Below are positions 33,722-44,311 of a stretch of DNA of 64,000 nucleotides, in pieces; the stretch's first letter is position 1; each line of letters starts with the position of its first letter. The stretch is taken from NCBI RefSeq assembly GCF_003390845.1, contig NZ_QMEK01000001.1:1922001-1986000 (forward strand). Direction: 5' to 3'. The notes below the pieces were generated by a model that worked only from the letters and a program-made list of their open reading frames with translations, searched no databases and was not told where the DNA came from. This DNA comes from Tropicimonas sp. IMCC34043 (GTDB taxonomy: Bacteria; Pseudomonadota; Alphaproteobacteria; Rhodobacterales; Rhodobacteraceae). The position numbers were made by a program, and so were the translations under genes.

Positions 33722-34261
33722 ATGCGCACTCCTGTTCTCGAAACTGATCGTCTGTTCCTTCGTCGTCCGAACCAATCGGACATCGGCACCGTGCTGGCGC
33801 GTCTGCGTCTTGGCGTTCGCCACGTCGCGACTGCGCCGCTTTCGGGCGCGCGCGCCCTTGAACAAACCGTGCCGATCGTCTGCCAATGGGATCTGCGCGG
33901 CTATGGCATGTTCGCCGTGGTGCCGCGCGAATGCGACGACCCGATCGGGCTTGCCGGCCCCTGGCAGCCCCGTGGCTGGGCCGAGCCGGAACTTGGCTTC
34001 CTGTTCCTCGACACGCCGGACACCGACAGCCTTGGTCCCGAGGCGCTGCGCTGCGCGCGCCGCTTTGCCGAAAAGGGCGTCGGCTGGGTCGACATCGTCT
34101 CGCATATCGTGCCCGACGACCGTCGCGCCGCGATGCTGCTGCGCGCGGCTGGCGCCATTGCCGACCCGTTCGTCGATCCCTTCGTCCTGGGCACCTCGGA
34201 ATCGCTGAGCTTCCGCCACCCCGTGCGCCGCACCCGCACCCAGTCGAGGCGCATCGCGTGA
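33722..34261 (+). CDS. GNAT-family acetyltransferase (first of four)
   Basis: A 179-residue protein started at the ATG one base after the ffh stop. It has the RimJ/RimL-like N-terminus (PVLETDRLFLRRPNQSD) and a GNAT core with GWAEPELGFLFLD, but the acetyl-CoA pyrophosphate loop (consensus Q/RxxGxG/A) is weaker than in the next two copies. Family knowledge: GNATs acetylate amines of proteins or small molecules. First of a run of four related genes with overlapping stops and starts (GTGA, ATGA, GTGA), implying recent tandem duplication. Substrate unknown. Confidence 0.83.
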   Translation: MRTPVLETDRLFLRRPNQSDIGTVLARLRLGVRHVATAPLSGARALEQTVPIVCQWDLRGYGMFAVVPRECDDPIGLAGPWQPRGWAEPELGFLFLDTPDTDSLGPEALRCARRFAEKGVGWVDIVSHIVPDDRRAAMLLRAAGAIADPFVDPFVLGTSESLSFRHPVRRTRTQSRRIA

Positions 34262-34854
34262 CCGTCGGGATCTTCCCCTTGCCGCAGACAGAAGGCGGCC
34301 TGCCGCCCGCGGCCCGGGCGGAGGTCCCTGGGACCGGTGTGGCCCCGACGCTGGTCACGGCGCGGCTGATCCTGCGCGCGCAGCGGGTGGAGGATTTCGA
34401 CGCCTTCGCCGCCACACTTGCCACGCCCCGGTCCCGTTTCATGGGCGGTCCGCTGACGCGCCGCGAGGCCTGGCTGTGGTTTGCCGCAGACACTGGCGGC
34501 TGGGCGCTGTCGGGTGCCGGCGGCTGGACACTCGAGCGCCGCGACGACGGCGCCGTCGTCGGACAGGTCGCCGTCGCCAAACCCGATTACTTCCCCGAGG
34601 TCGAACTCGGCTGGTTGCTGCACGACGGCTTCGAGGGTCAGGGCTATGCCGCCGAGGCGGGCCGTGCGGCGCGCGACTGGGCCTTTGGCCCGCGCGGGCT
34701 TGCGACGCTTGTCAGCTATATCTCGGCCGGCAACGCCGCCTCGATCCGGGTGGCCGAACGGCTTGGCGCCACGCGCGACGACAACGCCCCCCGGCCCGAG
34801 CCCGAGGATCTGGTCTATCGCCACACTGCCGGAGCGTCCGGAGCAAACGCATGA
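34258..34854 (+). CDS. GNAT-family acetyltransferase (second of four)
   Basis: A 198-residue protein read from the GTG at 34258, whose GTGA overlaps the stop of the preceding GNAT. The protein has a longer N-terminal extension than its neighbours. The core shows LVTARLILRAQRVEDFDAF, a complete acetyl-CoA loop in HDGFEGQGYAAEAGRAA, and the terminal strand ASIRVAERLGATRDD. It is a RimJ/RimL-like acetyltransferase of unknown substrate. Confidence 0.87.
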   Translation: MTVGIFPLPQTEGGLPPAARAEVPGTGVAPTLVTARLILRAQRVEDFDAFAATLATPRSRFMGGPLTRREAWLWFAADTGGWALSGAGGWTLERRDDGAVVGQVAVAKPDYFPEVELGWLLHDGFEGQGYAAEAGRAARDWAFGPRGLATLVSYISAGNAASIRVAERLGATRDDNAPRPEPEDLVYRHTAGASGANA

Positions 34855-35402
34855 GTTCGATACCTCTCGATATCGCACCGCTGGTCACCGACCGGCTGGT
34901 CCTTCGCGCCCCGGTGGCCGCGGATTATCCGGCGTTCCGCGACTTCTATGCCTCGGACCGCTCGCAATTCACCGGCGGCCCGCTTGACGAGCGCCTGGCC
35001 TGGCGGGGGTTTTCAGCACTTCTGGGCCATTGGCTGATCCATGGCTTCGGCCTGCGGACCGTCACCGAAAAGGGATCGGACACGCCGCTTGGTTATGTCG
35101 GGGTCTGGTATCCCGGCACCTGGCCCGAACCCGAAATCGGCTGGACGCTCTATCCCGCCGCCGAAGGCCGTGGCCTCGGCCACGAGGCCGCCTCGGCTGT
35201 CCGTGATCACGTCTTTGCCACGCTCGGCTGGGCGACGGTGGTCAGCTATATCCTGCCGCAGAACGCCCGTTCGATTGCACTTGCCGAACGGCTGGGTGCC
35301 CTGCGCGACGATGCCGCCACCCGGCCACCGCATGCGCCCGATTGCCTTGTCTATCGCCACCCGCACCCCGCAGGCGACGGCGGGATGGAGGCCTACGCGT
35401 GA
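34851..35402 (+). CDS. GNAT-family acetyltransferase (third of four)
   Basis: A 183-residue RimJ/RimL-like acetyltransferase, start overlapping the previous stop by ATGA. The N-terminus LVTDRLVLRAPVAADYPAF is close to that of the neighbouring copies. The acetyl-CoA loop is YPAAEGRGLGHEAAS, and the end has ARSIALAERLGALRDDA. Its sequence is the best intact template for judging what is missing from the fourth copy. Confidence 0.88.
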   Translation: MSSIPLDIAPLVTDRLVLRAPVAADYPAFRDFYASDRSQFTGGPLDERLAWRGFSALLGHWLIHGFGLRTVTEKGSDTPLGYVGVWYPGTWPEPEIGWTLYPAAEGRGLGHEAASAVRDHVFATLGWATVVSYILPQNARSIALAERLGALRDDAATRPPHAPDCLVYRHPHPAGDGGMEAYA

Positions 35403-35635
35403 CCATGACCTTTGCCACCCCGGTGCTCGAAACCGACCGCCTGATCCTGCGCGCGCCGCGGATCGAGGATTTCGTCACCTGCGAGGCGTTCCTGACGTCG
35501 GACCGCGCGCAGGTTTTTGGCGGCTCGCTGGCCAGACAATTGGGCGCCGTGATCGACCCGGAGGCAGCCCTGCCCGTGGGCGACGATCCGGCGAAACCGC
35601 GCGTCTGGCGCCATCGCAAGGGGGCCGATTCATGA
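35399..35635 (+). pseudogene. GNAT-family remnant with internal in-frame deletion (fourth of four)
   Basis: A 78-codon frame from a GTG overlapping the third GNAT stop. Residues about 1-48 match the GNAT N-terminus (PVLETDRLILRAPRIEDFVT), then the frame jumps straight into the family C-terminal tail (LGAVIDPEAALPVGDDPAK, then RVWRH). About 100 residues containing the acetyl-CoA loop and catalytic core are absent. The frame is open and still translationally coupled, so a short peptide could be made, but acetyltransferase activity is not possible. The deletion junction lies near 35545. Confidence 0.7.
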
Positions 35636-36003
35636 GCCGCACCAGCACGCCCGCAACCGGCCGTCAGCCGTCGCCCGTCCTGCCCGATGCACCGCGGTCC
35701 GACGCACATGCCGACGCCGCCGCCCGCGCTGCCGCCCTGCTGAAGGAGCACCGCACCAGCATCGACAGGCTCGACGCGATCCTCGTCTATACCCTGGGCG
35801 AGCGGTTCAAGCACACCCAGGCGGTCGGCAAGCTCAAGGCCGAACACGACCTTCCCCCGTCCGATCCCGCCCGCGAGGCGCAACAGATCGCACGGCTTGA
35901 AGACCTGGCGACGCAGGCCGACCTGGACCCTGAGTTCGCCAAGGCATTCCTGAATTTCATCATTCAGGAAGTCATCCGACATCACCGCAAACACCAGGAA
36001 TGA
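35632..36003 (+). CDS. Chorismate mutase (AroQ class)
   Basis: A 123-residue all-helical AroQ-type chorismate mutase, converting chorismate to prephenate for phenylalanine and tyrosine. The core begins at [20 protein letters not shown]; the arginine and lysine of [13 protein letters not shown] and the later [10 protein letters not shown] align with the active-site positions of AroQ enzymes. The first 30 residues are a flexible Ala/Pro-rich extension. It overlaps the GNAT remnant by ATGA and precedes rpsP by about 47 bp, an order seen in relatives. A second mutase is at 41640. Confidence 0.9.
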   Translation: MSRTSTPATGRQPSPVLPDAPRSDAHADAAARAAALLKEHRTSIDRLDAILVYTLGERFKHTQAVGKLKAEHDLPPSDPAREAQQIARLEDLATQADLDPEFAKAFLNFIIQEVIRHHRKHQE

Positions 36004-36049
36004 CCGCCGGCACGCCGGCATCACCCGCCATTCGAAGGAGAATATCACG

Positions 36050-36460
36050 ATGGCCATGAAAATCCGCCTTTCCCGCGGCGGCTCTAAAAAGCGCCCCTAC
36101 TACTCGATCGTTGCCGCCGACAGCCGCATGCCCCGCGACGGCCGCTTCATCGAGAAGATCGGCACCTACAACCCGCTGCTGGCCAAGGACAGCGAAGAGC
36201 GGGTGACGATGGACGTCGAGCGCGTCAAGTACTGGCTCGACCAGGGCGCCCTGCCGACCGACCGCGTCAGCCGCTTCCTCGAAGCCGCGGGCGTCGTCGC
36301 CGCGACCGCGCGCCAGAACCCCAAGAAGGCCGCCCCGGGCAAGAAGGCCCTCGAACGCGCCGCCGAGAAGGCCGCAAAGATCGAGAAAGCCGCCGAGGCT
36401 GCTGCCGCCGCCGCTGCCGCGCCGGCCGAAGCGCCTGCCGAAGAAGCCACCGCAGAGTGA
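36050..36460 (+). CDS. rpsP: 30S ribosomal protein S16
   Basis: A 136-residue S16. Residues 1-80 are the conserved core ([20 protein letters not shown], then [21 protein letters not shown]). The C-terminal 55 residues are an Ala/Lys/Glu-rich extension common in alphaproteobacteria. Strong ribosome site GAAGGAGA just upstream. It is followed by rimM, as in most bacteria. Confidence 0.98.
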   Translation: MAMKIRLSRGGSKKRPYYSIVAADSRMPRDGRFIEKIGTYNPLLAKDSEERVTMDVERVKYWLDQGALPTDRVSRFLEAAGVVAATARQNPKKAAPGKKALERAAEKAAKIEKAAEAAAAAAAAPAEAPAEEATAE

Positions 36461-36473
36461 GCTTTTTCTCGCC

Positions 36474-36500
36474 AATTCCGGGGCCTTGCGCCCCGGAATT
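36474..36500 (+). promoter_or_regulatory. Stable hairpin between rpsP and rimM
   Basis: AATTCCGGGG and CCCCGGAATT form a 10-bp stem with a 7-nt loop directly after the rpsP stop codon. There is no T-run, so it looks more like an attenuating or mRNA-processing hairpin than a full terminator. Confidence 0.6.
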
Positions 36501-36533
36501 CGCATCTTGACCAATCCGCAGGAGATCGCGCCA

Positions 36534-37043
36534 ATGTCCCCGACACGTGTTTGCGTCGGCGCAATTTCCGGGGCCTTCGGGGTCCGGGGTGAGGTGCGGC
36601 TGAAGAGCTTTTGCGCCACGCCCGAGGACATCGCCGCCTATGGACCGCTGTTTTCCGAAGACGGAACAGCAAGCTACACCGTGAAGCTTACAGCCCAGGT
36701 TAAGAACGGCTTTGCCGCGGAGATCGAGGGTATCACCAGCAAGGAGGCCGCCGATGCCCTGCGCGGCCTGCGGCTTTATGCCGACCGCGACCGCATGCCG
36801 GCGCTGAGCGATGACGAGTACTATCACGCCGACCTGATCGGAATCGAGGTGCGCGACACAGGCGGCACCCTGCTCGGTCATGTCAAGGCGGTGCAGGATT
36901 ATGGCGCAGGCGACATGCTCGAGGTGACGCCTGCCGCTGGCGGCGCGACGATCCTGCTGCCCTTTACGCACGAGGCCGTCCCGACGGTCGACATCGGCGC
37001 CGGGCGCATCGTTGCCGATCCGCCCGAGGGGCTGTTTGGATGA
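36534..37043 (+). CDS. rimM: Ribosome maturation factor RimM
   Basis: A 169-residue 30S assembly factor that binds S19 and helps mature the 3' domain of 16S rRNA. The N-terminal RimM domain starts with [20 protein letters not shown], and the PRC-barrel domain has [16 protein letters not shown] and [16 protein letters not shown]. Start at 36534, in line with the family. Its stop overlaps the start of the next gene by four bases. Confidence 0.96.
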   Translation: MSPTRVCVGAISGAFGVRGEVRLKSFCATPEDIAAYGPLFSEDGTASYTVKLTAQVKNGFAAEIEGITSKEAADALRGLRLYADRDRMPALSDDEYYHADLIGIEVRDTGGTLLGHVKAVQDYGAGDMLEVTPAAGGATILLPFTHEAVPTVDIGAGRIVADPPEGLFG

Positions 37044-37972
37044 AACGCTTCGGCCTCTGGCTTGCCGGCGGCCTGTTTCTGGTGGCCCCGCTCGGGGCCG
37101 GGCTGACCGGCGCCGGCTATTTCGCGGTCATCCCGTTCACGGCGCTCTTCACGCTCTGGGTCCTGATCATGCGCACCACGCCCTTCGCCGATGGTCCCGC
37201 TTTCTTCCTGCCCGCAGTGATGATCCATGCCGCAATCGCCTCGACGCTGCTCGGGCTTGGTCTGATGCTGCGGGCGTTGAGCGGGGCCAGCGCGACCCTG
37301 CCGCTGACCGCCTGGCTCGCGCTCGGCCTCGTTGCGCTGGCGCTTGGCCGGCTGCTCTGGCGGCCCGACAAGACCGTCGAGATCGAGGCCTATCTCGAAG
37401 CCGCGCTGAAGCGGCTGAACGACGGTGCGAACGACCCCGAGGACGTCCCGGCTCCTGCCCTCGATCTGACGCTGTCGCACCCGACCGAGGCCGAGGCGAC
37501 GGCGCTTGCCGCCGCCTATGCCATGCTCGATGCCCTGCCCGCCGAGGCCCCGGGCGAGGCGGCGCTGCGGGCGATCCTCGATCCGCTCGACGGCGATGTG
37601 CGCAGCCACATCCTGTTGCCCGCGCTTTTGCACCGCGCCGCCCGCACCGCCACCGGCCGCGACCGCTTTGCGGCCCTGATCGCGGCAGCCGACGGTGGCC
37701 ACGCCTGGCGGCAGATTGACGAGGCCCGCATGGCCGAGGCCTTCGAGCTGATCGTCACGAGTGCCGACACGGCGACGCTGGCGCAGTTCCTGCGGCTCGG
37801 CAACGTGCTGCTCGACGATTTCCCGACCACCGCCGCGGGGTTTCCGCCGGTGCCGCGGCTGCTTGACATCGCCCGCCAGATCGCGCCGGGCCATCCCGAT
37901 CTTTCCGACGGACTGGTGGCGCTGGCCAGCCGGCTTGAAGACCTGAACGAGACCTTGATCCATCATGACTGA
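37040..37972 (+). CDS. Membrane protein of unknown function between rimM and trmD
   Basis: A 310-residue protein. Four hydrophobic stretches (about residues 6-25, 28-45, 55-80 and 88-105) are followed by a cytoplasmic, helical, Ala/Leu-rich domain of about 200 residues. I do not recognise the soluble domain. It overlaps rimM by ATGA and trmD by eight bases, so it is cotranslated with two rRNA/tRNA maturation genes. Its function could relate to the ribosome operon or be unrelated; the sequence does not decide. Confidence 0.75.
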   Translation: MKRFGLWLAGGLFLVAPLGAGLTGAGYFAVIPFTALFTLWVLIMRTTPFADGPAFFLPAVMIHAAIASTLLGLGLMLRALSGASATLPLTAWLALGLVALALGRLLWRPDKTVEIEAYLEAALKRLNDGANDPEDVPAPALDLTLSHPTEAEATALAAAYAMLDALPAEAPGEAALRAILDPLDGDVRSHILLPALLHRAARTATGRDRFAALIAAADGGHAWRQIDEARMAEAFELIVTSADTATLAQFLRLGNVLLDDFPTTAAGFPPVPRLLDIARQIAPGHPDLSDGLVALASRLEDLNETLIHHD

Positions 37973-38819
37973 CGACGCCGCCTCCCCCCCGAAACGACTG
38001 GCAAAGTCCCACGGCCGGCTGGCGATTGGGCCAAGCCTGATCCCGCGCAGCCTGATGGACGGCCCGCCGCGCCTGCAAGGCGCCTGGACGGCGCGGGTGA
38101 TCACGCTGTTTCCCAACGCCTTCCCCGGCGTTCTGGGCGAATCCCTGACCGGCAAGGCGTTGCAGCAGGGGCTTTGGGCGCTCGAGCCCATCGACCTCAG
38201 GATCTTTGGCACCGGACGGCACCGCAATGTCGACGACACCCCCGCGGGCGGCGGCGCCGGTATGGTGCTGCGCCCCGACGTGGTATCCCGCGCGCTGAAC
38301 GAGGCCGGGCGCGGCATCCCCGACGACCGCTCGCGCTGGCCGGTGATCTATCTGTCGCCGCGCGGCCGCAGGTTCGATCAGGCGATGGCGCATCGGTTTG
38401 CCGGCATGGCGGGGATGACCCTGCTCTGCGGCCGGTTCGAAGGCGTCGACGAGCGCGTGATCGAGGCGCATAGGATCGAGGAGGTCAGCCTAGGCGATTT
38501 CGTCCTGACCGGGGGCGAGATCGCGGCGCAGGCGCTGCTTGACGCCACGGTGCGGCTGATCCCCGGGGTTCTCGGCAATCAGGCCTCGACCGAGGAGGAG
38601 AGCTTTTCCGAAGGGCTGCTCGAACATCCGCAGTACACCCGCCCCGCCGAGTGGAAGGGCCTTGCGATCCCCGAGGTGCTGATGTCGGGCCATCACGGCA
38701 ACATCGCGACCTGGCGCCACGCGCAGGCGGTGGCCTTGACCCGCGCCCGCCGGCCCGACCTCTGGGCGGCCCATTGCGCGGCCCATGGGATCGACCCCGA
38801 CAGCGGCGAGGCGATCTGA
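37965..38819 (+). CDS. trmD: tRNA (guanine-37-N1)-methyltransferase
   Basis: A 284-residue SPOUT-class methyltransferase that uses SAM to make m1G37 and prevents +1 frameshifting. The catalytic core starts at residue 42 (ARVITLFPNAFPGVL), with GRHRNVDDTPAGGGAGMV and the trefoil-knot SAM site LLCGRFEGVDERVIE...EVSLGDFVLTGGE. The N-terminal 40 residues are an extension; the usual rplS downstream is not here, which departs from the common rpsP-rimM-trmD-rplS order. Ends at 38819. Confidence 0.97.
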   Translation: MTDDAASPPKRLAKSHGRLAIGPSLIPRSLMDGPPRLQGAWTARVITLFPNAFPGVLGESLTGKALQQGLWALEPIDLRIFGTGRHRNVDDTPAGGGAGMVLRPDVVSRALNEAGRGIPDDRSRWPVIYLSPRGRRFDQAMAHRFAGMAGMTLLCGRFEGVDERVIEAHRIEEVSLGDFVLTGGEIAAQALLDATVRLIPGVLGNQASTEEESFSEGLLEHPQYTRPAEWKGLAIPEVLMSGHHGNIATWRHAQAVALTRARRPDLWAAHCAAHGIDPDSGEAI

Positions 38820-38871
38820 CCCCTGCGGTCGGTCGAGGCCCTTGGGGCAGGACAGGCCGCGGCGTGGAACG

Positions 38872-39306
38872 TCACCCGGCGGGCCGGTCCCCCTCACGCG
38901 CCTCCGCCGCGGTGTCGCTGCGCGGGCAGGCATCGGTCACCGGCGCCTCGGTCGGGGCCAGACCGATCCACGCCGCGACCAGTGCCTGATCGAACCCCGC
39001 CTCGCGCCGCGTGCCGACCTGCATCAGCGGACGGCGGATCAGCAAGGGTTCCGCCAGCATCAGCGCCAGTGCCTCGGCCTCGCTCAGCACCTCGGGCCGG
39101 ACCTCGCCCGACTTGATACGCGGCGCACTGGCATTGAACCACTCCGCGACCGGCCTTGTGCCGAAATAGGGGCGCAGCCGCTCGGCCGTCCAGGGTTCGG
39201 TCAACAGATTGCGGACATCGAGCCTGTGGCCCGAACGGACCAGCAGCGCCTTCTGCCGGGCGTTGCCGATGCAGCCGGGTTTTTCGTGAAAGATCACCGT
39301 CGCCAT
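38872..39306 (-). CDS. ArsC/Spx-family protein, nitrogenase-associated type
   Basis: A 144-residue thioredoxin-fold protein started at the ATG at 39306 (MATVIFHEKPGCIGNARQ). It has a single N-terminal cysteine (C12) in the GCIGN position rather than the CX3C of Spx or the catalytic context of ArsC. The rest matches the nitrogenase-associated ArsC-like family (PYFGTRPVAEWFNASAPRIK). No nif gene is nearby and the name reflects the family only. Function unknown; a redox or glutathione-linked role is inference. The last 25 residues are Ala/Glu/Asp-rich. Confidence 0.82.
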   Translation of the reverse strand: MATVIFHEKPGCIGNARQKALLVRSGHRLDVRNLLTEPWTAERLRPYFGTRPVAEWFNASAPRIKSGEVRPEVLSEAEALALMLAEPLLIRRPLMQVGTRREAGFDQALVAAWIGLAPTEAPVTDACPRSDTAAEAREGDRPAG

Positions 39307-39493
39307 TTTTTCGGTCCCCTGCACTTTGCCCCGGCAACGCGCCTTGGCGCCTTGCCCGCAAGCCTACAGCGCCCGGCGCCCTCCGCAACCACCGCCCTGC
39401 CCGTGCCAACCGGCCGCGGAGGGACGCTTGCATGACGGCCCAGATGCGCATCGCCCCTTGCAACCGTTCCACAGCCGGGCGAAAGAACGCAGC

Positions 39494-40171
39494 ATGAACA
39501 CCCACAGCTTCCGGTTCAACGGCGAGACGCTGCATGCCCTGCCCTCCGGCGCGCTTTACTGGCCGGCGCAGGGGCTGCTCTGCGTCTCCGACCTGCACTT
39601 TGGAAAATCGGGCCGCCTCGCCCGTCGGGGCGCGCCGCTGCTGCCGCCCTTCGATGCGCTCGACACCCTTGCCCGGCTCGAGGCGGCGGTTCAGGCGACC
39701 GAGCCTACGCAGGTGATCTGCCTTGGCGACAGCTTCGACGATCTCGAGGCCGCCGCGGATCTGGCCCCGGAACTTCGCCTGCGGCTGGACCGGGCGATGG
39801 CAGGGCGCCGCTGGAGCTGGATCGAGGGCAACCACGACCCCGCCCCGACCGACCTGCCGGGGCAGCACCTGAGCGAGCTTGTGCTCGGCCCGCTCAGCTT
39901 TCGCCATATCGCCCGGCCCGACGCGGCACCCGGAGAGGTCTCGGGTCACTATCACCCCAAGGCCGGGCTTGGCGCGCGTGGCGGCGGTATCCGCAGGCCG
40001 TGCTTTCTGACCGATGGCATCCGGCTGATCCTGCCCGCCTTCGGGACCTATACCGGCGGGCTCGACTGCCGCACCCCGGCGCTGCGGGCGTTGTTCGGCC
40101 CCGGCGCGGTCGCGATCCTGACCGGCCCGACCGCCGCCTGCATCCCGCTGCGGACCGCCGATGCGGGCTGA
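39494..40171 (+). CDS. pdeM: Ligase-associated metallophosphoesterase PdeM
   Basis: A 225-residue calcineurin-like phosphoesterase. All metal ligands are visible: DLHFGK (D33, H35), GDSFDD, GNHD and GHYHPK. This matches PdeM, the family linked to ATP-dependent DNA ligase and the Lhr helicase in DNA damage response modules. Those partners are not adjacent here, so the functional link is by family only. The start at 39494 is the first ATG in a good context. It is divergent from the ArsC-like gene. Confidence 0.88.
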   Translation: MNTHSFRFNGETLHALPSGALYWPAQGLLCVSDLHFGKSGRLARRGAPLLPPFDALDTLARLEAAVQATEPTQVICLGDSFDDLEAAADLAPELRLRLDRAMAGRRWSWIEGNHDPAPTDLPGQHLSELVLGPLSFRHIARPDAAPGEVSGHYHPKAGLGARGGGIRRPCFLTDGIRLILPAFGTYTGGLDCRTPALRALFGPGAVAILTGPTAACIPLRTADAG

Positions 40172-40246
40172 GCGCCCGCGCCGCCACGTCGCGATTGCCG
40201 AGGCCGCAACCGCCATGGCAGGCTCGCCCAAGCCAGGAGGAGCCCG

Positions 40247-40669
40247 ATGTCCGCAGACCCCGCCTTTGACGCCACCCGGATCCGCGACAGCTTTGCCGCG
40301 CAGTCGCTGATGCAGACCTTCGGCGCCAGCCTGACCCGGATCGCGCCCGGACTTGTCGAGATCGAGGCCCCGATCCTGCCCTGCGCACGCCAGCAGCACG
40401 GCTATGGCCACGCCGGGCTGACCTTCGCGCTTGGCGATACCGCCGCCGGCTATGCAGCACTCAGCCTGATGCCGCCCGAGGCCGAGGTGCTCAGCGTCGA
40501 GCTGAAGATCAACCTGCTCGCCCCGGCAATCGGCGAGCGGCTGGTTGCCACCGGCAGGGTGGTCAAGCCCGGCCGCCGCCTTGTCGTGGTCAGCGCCGAG
40601 GTCGAGGCCATTCGCGACGGCAGCCGAAAGCTGATCGCGCTGCTGCAAGGCACGATGATCCCGGCCTGA
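40247..40669 (+). CDS. PaaI-type hotdog thioesterase
   Basis: A 140-residue hotdog-fold protein. Active-site region QQHGYGHAGLTFALGDTAAGYAAL (in pieces QQHGYGHAGLTFALGD) fits PaaI-family acyl-CoA thioesterases, with the catalytic D/E-type residue in GDTAAGYA. Later KINLLAPAIGERLVATGRVV matches the family. AGGAGGAGC precedes the ATG, a strong site. Substrate unknown. It sits between pdeM and folD, convergent with folD. Confidence 0.9.
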   Translation: MSADPAFDATRIRDSFAAQSLMQTFGASLTRIAPGLVEIEAPILPCARQQHGYGHAGLTFALGDTAAGYAALSLMPPEAEVLSVELKINLLAPAIGERLVATGRVVKPGRRLVVVSAEVEAIRDGSRKLIALLQGTMIPA

Positions 40670-40705
40670 AGGGGGCGGGAGCGCCCGGCAGGCTGACGGG
40701 TCGAC

Positions 40706-41608
40706 TTAAGCGGAAAGCCCCTCGGGCTCCGGCAATCCATTGGCGCGGCAGCAGGCCGTGACCGTGTTGGCCAGCAGACAGGCGATGGTCATCGGCCCGA
40801 CCCCGCCCGGCACCGGCGTGATCGCGCCCGCAACCTCGACCGCGCTGGCAAAATCGACATCGCCCACCAGCCTTGTCTTGCCCGCGCCCTTTTCGGGCGC
40901 CGGAATCCGGTTGATCCCGACGTCGATCACCGTCGCGCCGGGTTTGATCCATCCGCCCGGGATCATCTGCGGCCGGCCCACGGCCGCGACCACGATATCA
41001 GCGCGCCCGACCACCCCGGCCAGATCGCGGGTCCGCGAATGGGCCACCGTCACCGTGCAGCTTTCCCCCAGCAGCAGTTGCGCCATCGGTTTTCCGACGA
41101 TGTTCGAACGCCCGACCACCACGGCGTCGCGCCCCGACAGGGTCCCGAGTTCGGCCCGCAGCATCAGCAGGCAGCCAAGCGGCGTGCAGGGCACCATCGC
41201 CTTCTGCCCGGTCGCCAGCCGCCCCACGTTCGCGATCGTGAACCCGTCCACATCCTTGGCCGGGTCGATGGCCTCGATCACCAGGTCGCTGCGGATATGA
41301 CCGGGCAGCGGCAGTTGCACCAGAATCCCGTGGATCCGCGCATCGGCGTTCAGCTCGGCGATCAGCGCCAGCAGCGCCGCCTCGCTGGTGTCCGCCGGCA
41401 GCTTGTGCTCGACCGACAGCATCCCCGCCTCGCGGGTCTGCCGGCCCTTGTTGCGGACATAGACCTCGCTTGCCGGATCCTCGCCCACCAGAACCACCGC
41501 CAGTCCCGGCACCAGCCCGTGATCGGCCGCCAGACGCGCCACGTGATCTGCCACCCTGCCCCGCAGCCCCTCGGCAAAGGCCTTTCCGTCGATAATACGC
41601 GCAGCCAT
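40706..41608 (-). CDS. folD: Bifunctional methylene-THF dehydrogenase/cyclohydrolase
   Basis: A 300-residue FolD making 10-formyl-THF from 5,10-methylene-THF with NADP reduction. I started at the ATG at 41608 ([16 protein letters not shown]). Catalytic Lys is in the [14 protein letters not shown] segment; [13 protein letters not shown] and [16 protein letters not shown] (NADP-binding GRS loop) are present, and the end has [15 protein letters not shown]. Length is typical. It is followed, 33 bp after the stop on the same strand, by nothing; upstream on the strand lies the second chorismate mutase, stop to start 31 bp. Confidence 0.96.
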   Translation of the reverse strand: MAARIIDGKAFAEGLRGRVADHVARLAADHGLVPGLAVVLVGEDPASEVYVRNKGRQTREAGMLSVEHKLPADTSEAALLALIAELNADARIHGILVQLPLPGHIRSDLVIEAIDPAKDVDGFTIANVGRLATGQKAMVPCTPLGCLLMLRAELGTLSGRDAVVVGRSNIVGKPMAQLLLGESCTVTVAHSRTRDLAGVVGRADIVVAAVGRPQMIPGGWIKPGATVIDVGINRIPAPEKGAGKTRLVGDVDFASAVEVAGAITPVPGGVGPMTIACLLANTVTACCRANGLPEPEGLSA

Positions 41609-41639
41609 CGCTATCCCCTCGCTTGCCTGAAATCCAATC

Positions 41640-41972
41640 TCAGCCGGCCGCCCCGGTGCCGCCGCCCTCGACGGCCTCGCCCAGCAATCGTGCCTCGCGC
41701 GCAATCGACCATTCGATCATCGCGCGCCACAGACCCTCGGCCAGGTCGGCGTCGAGACCGGTCTCGGCGGCCTTGCCGCGGACATGCGCCACCACTTCCT
41801 CGACCCGCGCCTCGATCCGTGCCGGCAGGCCGGCGCCCGCCTTGATCTGCGCCGCCCGGTCGATATGGCGCGCCCGCTCGGCCAAAAGCGTCACCAGCAC
41901 CTCGTCCAGCGCGTCGATCTGGGCACGCAGTTCGGCCATGGTCTCGCAGCTTTCGGGCGGGCGTCTGGTCAT
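41640..41972 (-). CDS. Second chorismate mutase (PchB-like AroQ fold)
   Basis: A 110-residue protein started at the ATG at 41972. The helical AroQ fold is seen in [27 protein letters not shown] (split: [20 protein letters not shown]), [21 protein letters not shown] and [13 protein letters not shown]. The WSIAREA ending resembles PchB-type isochorismate pyruvate-lyases/chorismate mutases more than the enzyme at 35632. No siderophore genes are near, so a chorismate mutase role is more likely. Same strand as folD, 31 bp apart. Confidence 0.85.
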   Translation of the reverse strand: MTRRPPESCETMAELRAQIDALDEVLVTLLAERARHIDRAAQIKAGAGLPARIEARVEEVVAHVRGKAAETGLDADLAEGLWRAMIEWSIAREARLLGEAVEGGGTGAAG

Positions 41973-42114
41973 CGGGCACTCCGGCAAATTCGGTCGCGGA
42001 AACCCATATACTTCTGGCCGGCCGCGGCAACCCCCGGACCATCCCCTCTGCCTTGGGGGTCAAAGACTGTCGACAGAGGCGCGCCGCCTCAATCCCGTTG
42101 CAGCGTGAAGAACA

Positions 42115-42246
42115 GCCGCCTGCGTCCGGGAACCCGCGCCGCAAGCGGCGGCGCAAGCGCGCCCGTCCCGCACCCAGATCGACGCTGTCGCCGCCGGGAA
42201 GCCCGGGGATCGCGCCAAGCAGATCGAGCGCCGGGCGCAAACGAAA
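42115..42246 (-). pseudogene. Truncated class I methyltransferase relic (trans-aconitate methyltransferase-like)
   Basis: On the minus strand from about 42246 the frame reads RLRPALDLLGAIPGLPGGDS, then VDLGAGRARLRRRLRRGFPD, which matches the start of SAM-dependent methyltransferases of the trans-aconitate type (motif I VDLGxG). The 5' end runs into the ftsH terminator and no start codon is nearby. The reading soon loses resemblance. Only the region around motif I survives, so I call it a fossil. Confidence 0.45.
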
Positions 42247-42276
42247 ACCCCGAAACCTGAGGTAGGCTTCGGGGTT
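42239..42276 (-). terminator. Rho-independent terminator of ftsH
   Basis: Minus strand: AACCCCGAA-GCCTACCTCAGGT-TTCGGGGTT followed by TTCGTTT, 27 bp after the ftsH stop codon. Confidence 0.85.
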
Positions 42277-42302
42277 CCAATCGCTTGCAGTCGACGTGCC
42301 GC

Positions 42303-44234
<1,932 letters not shown>

Positions 44235-44311
44235 GGGGGTAAGACTCCTCAGTCGGGTCGGCGACAGGCGCCGACCGGGTTCTCTCTAAAATAGAGTATC
44301 GTGCCCGGTGT

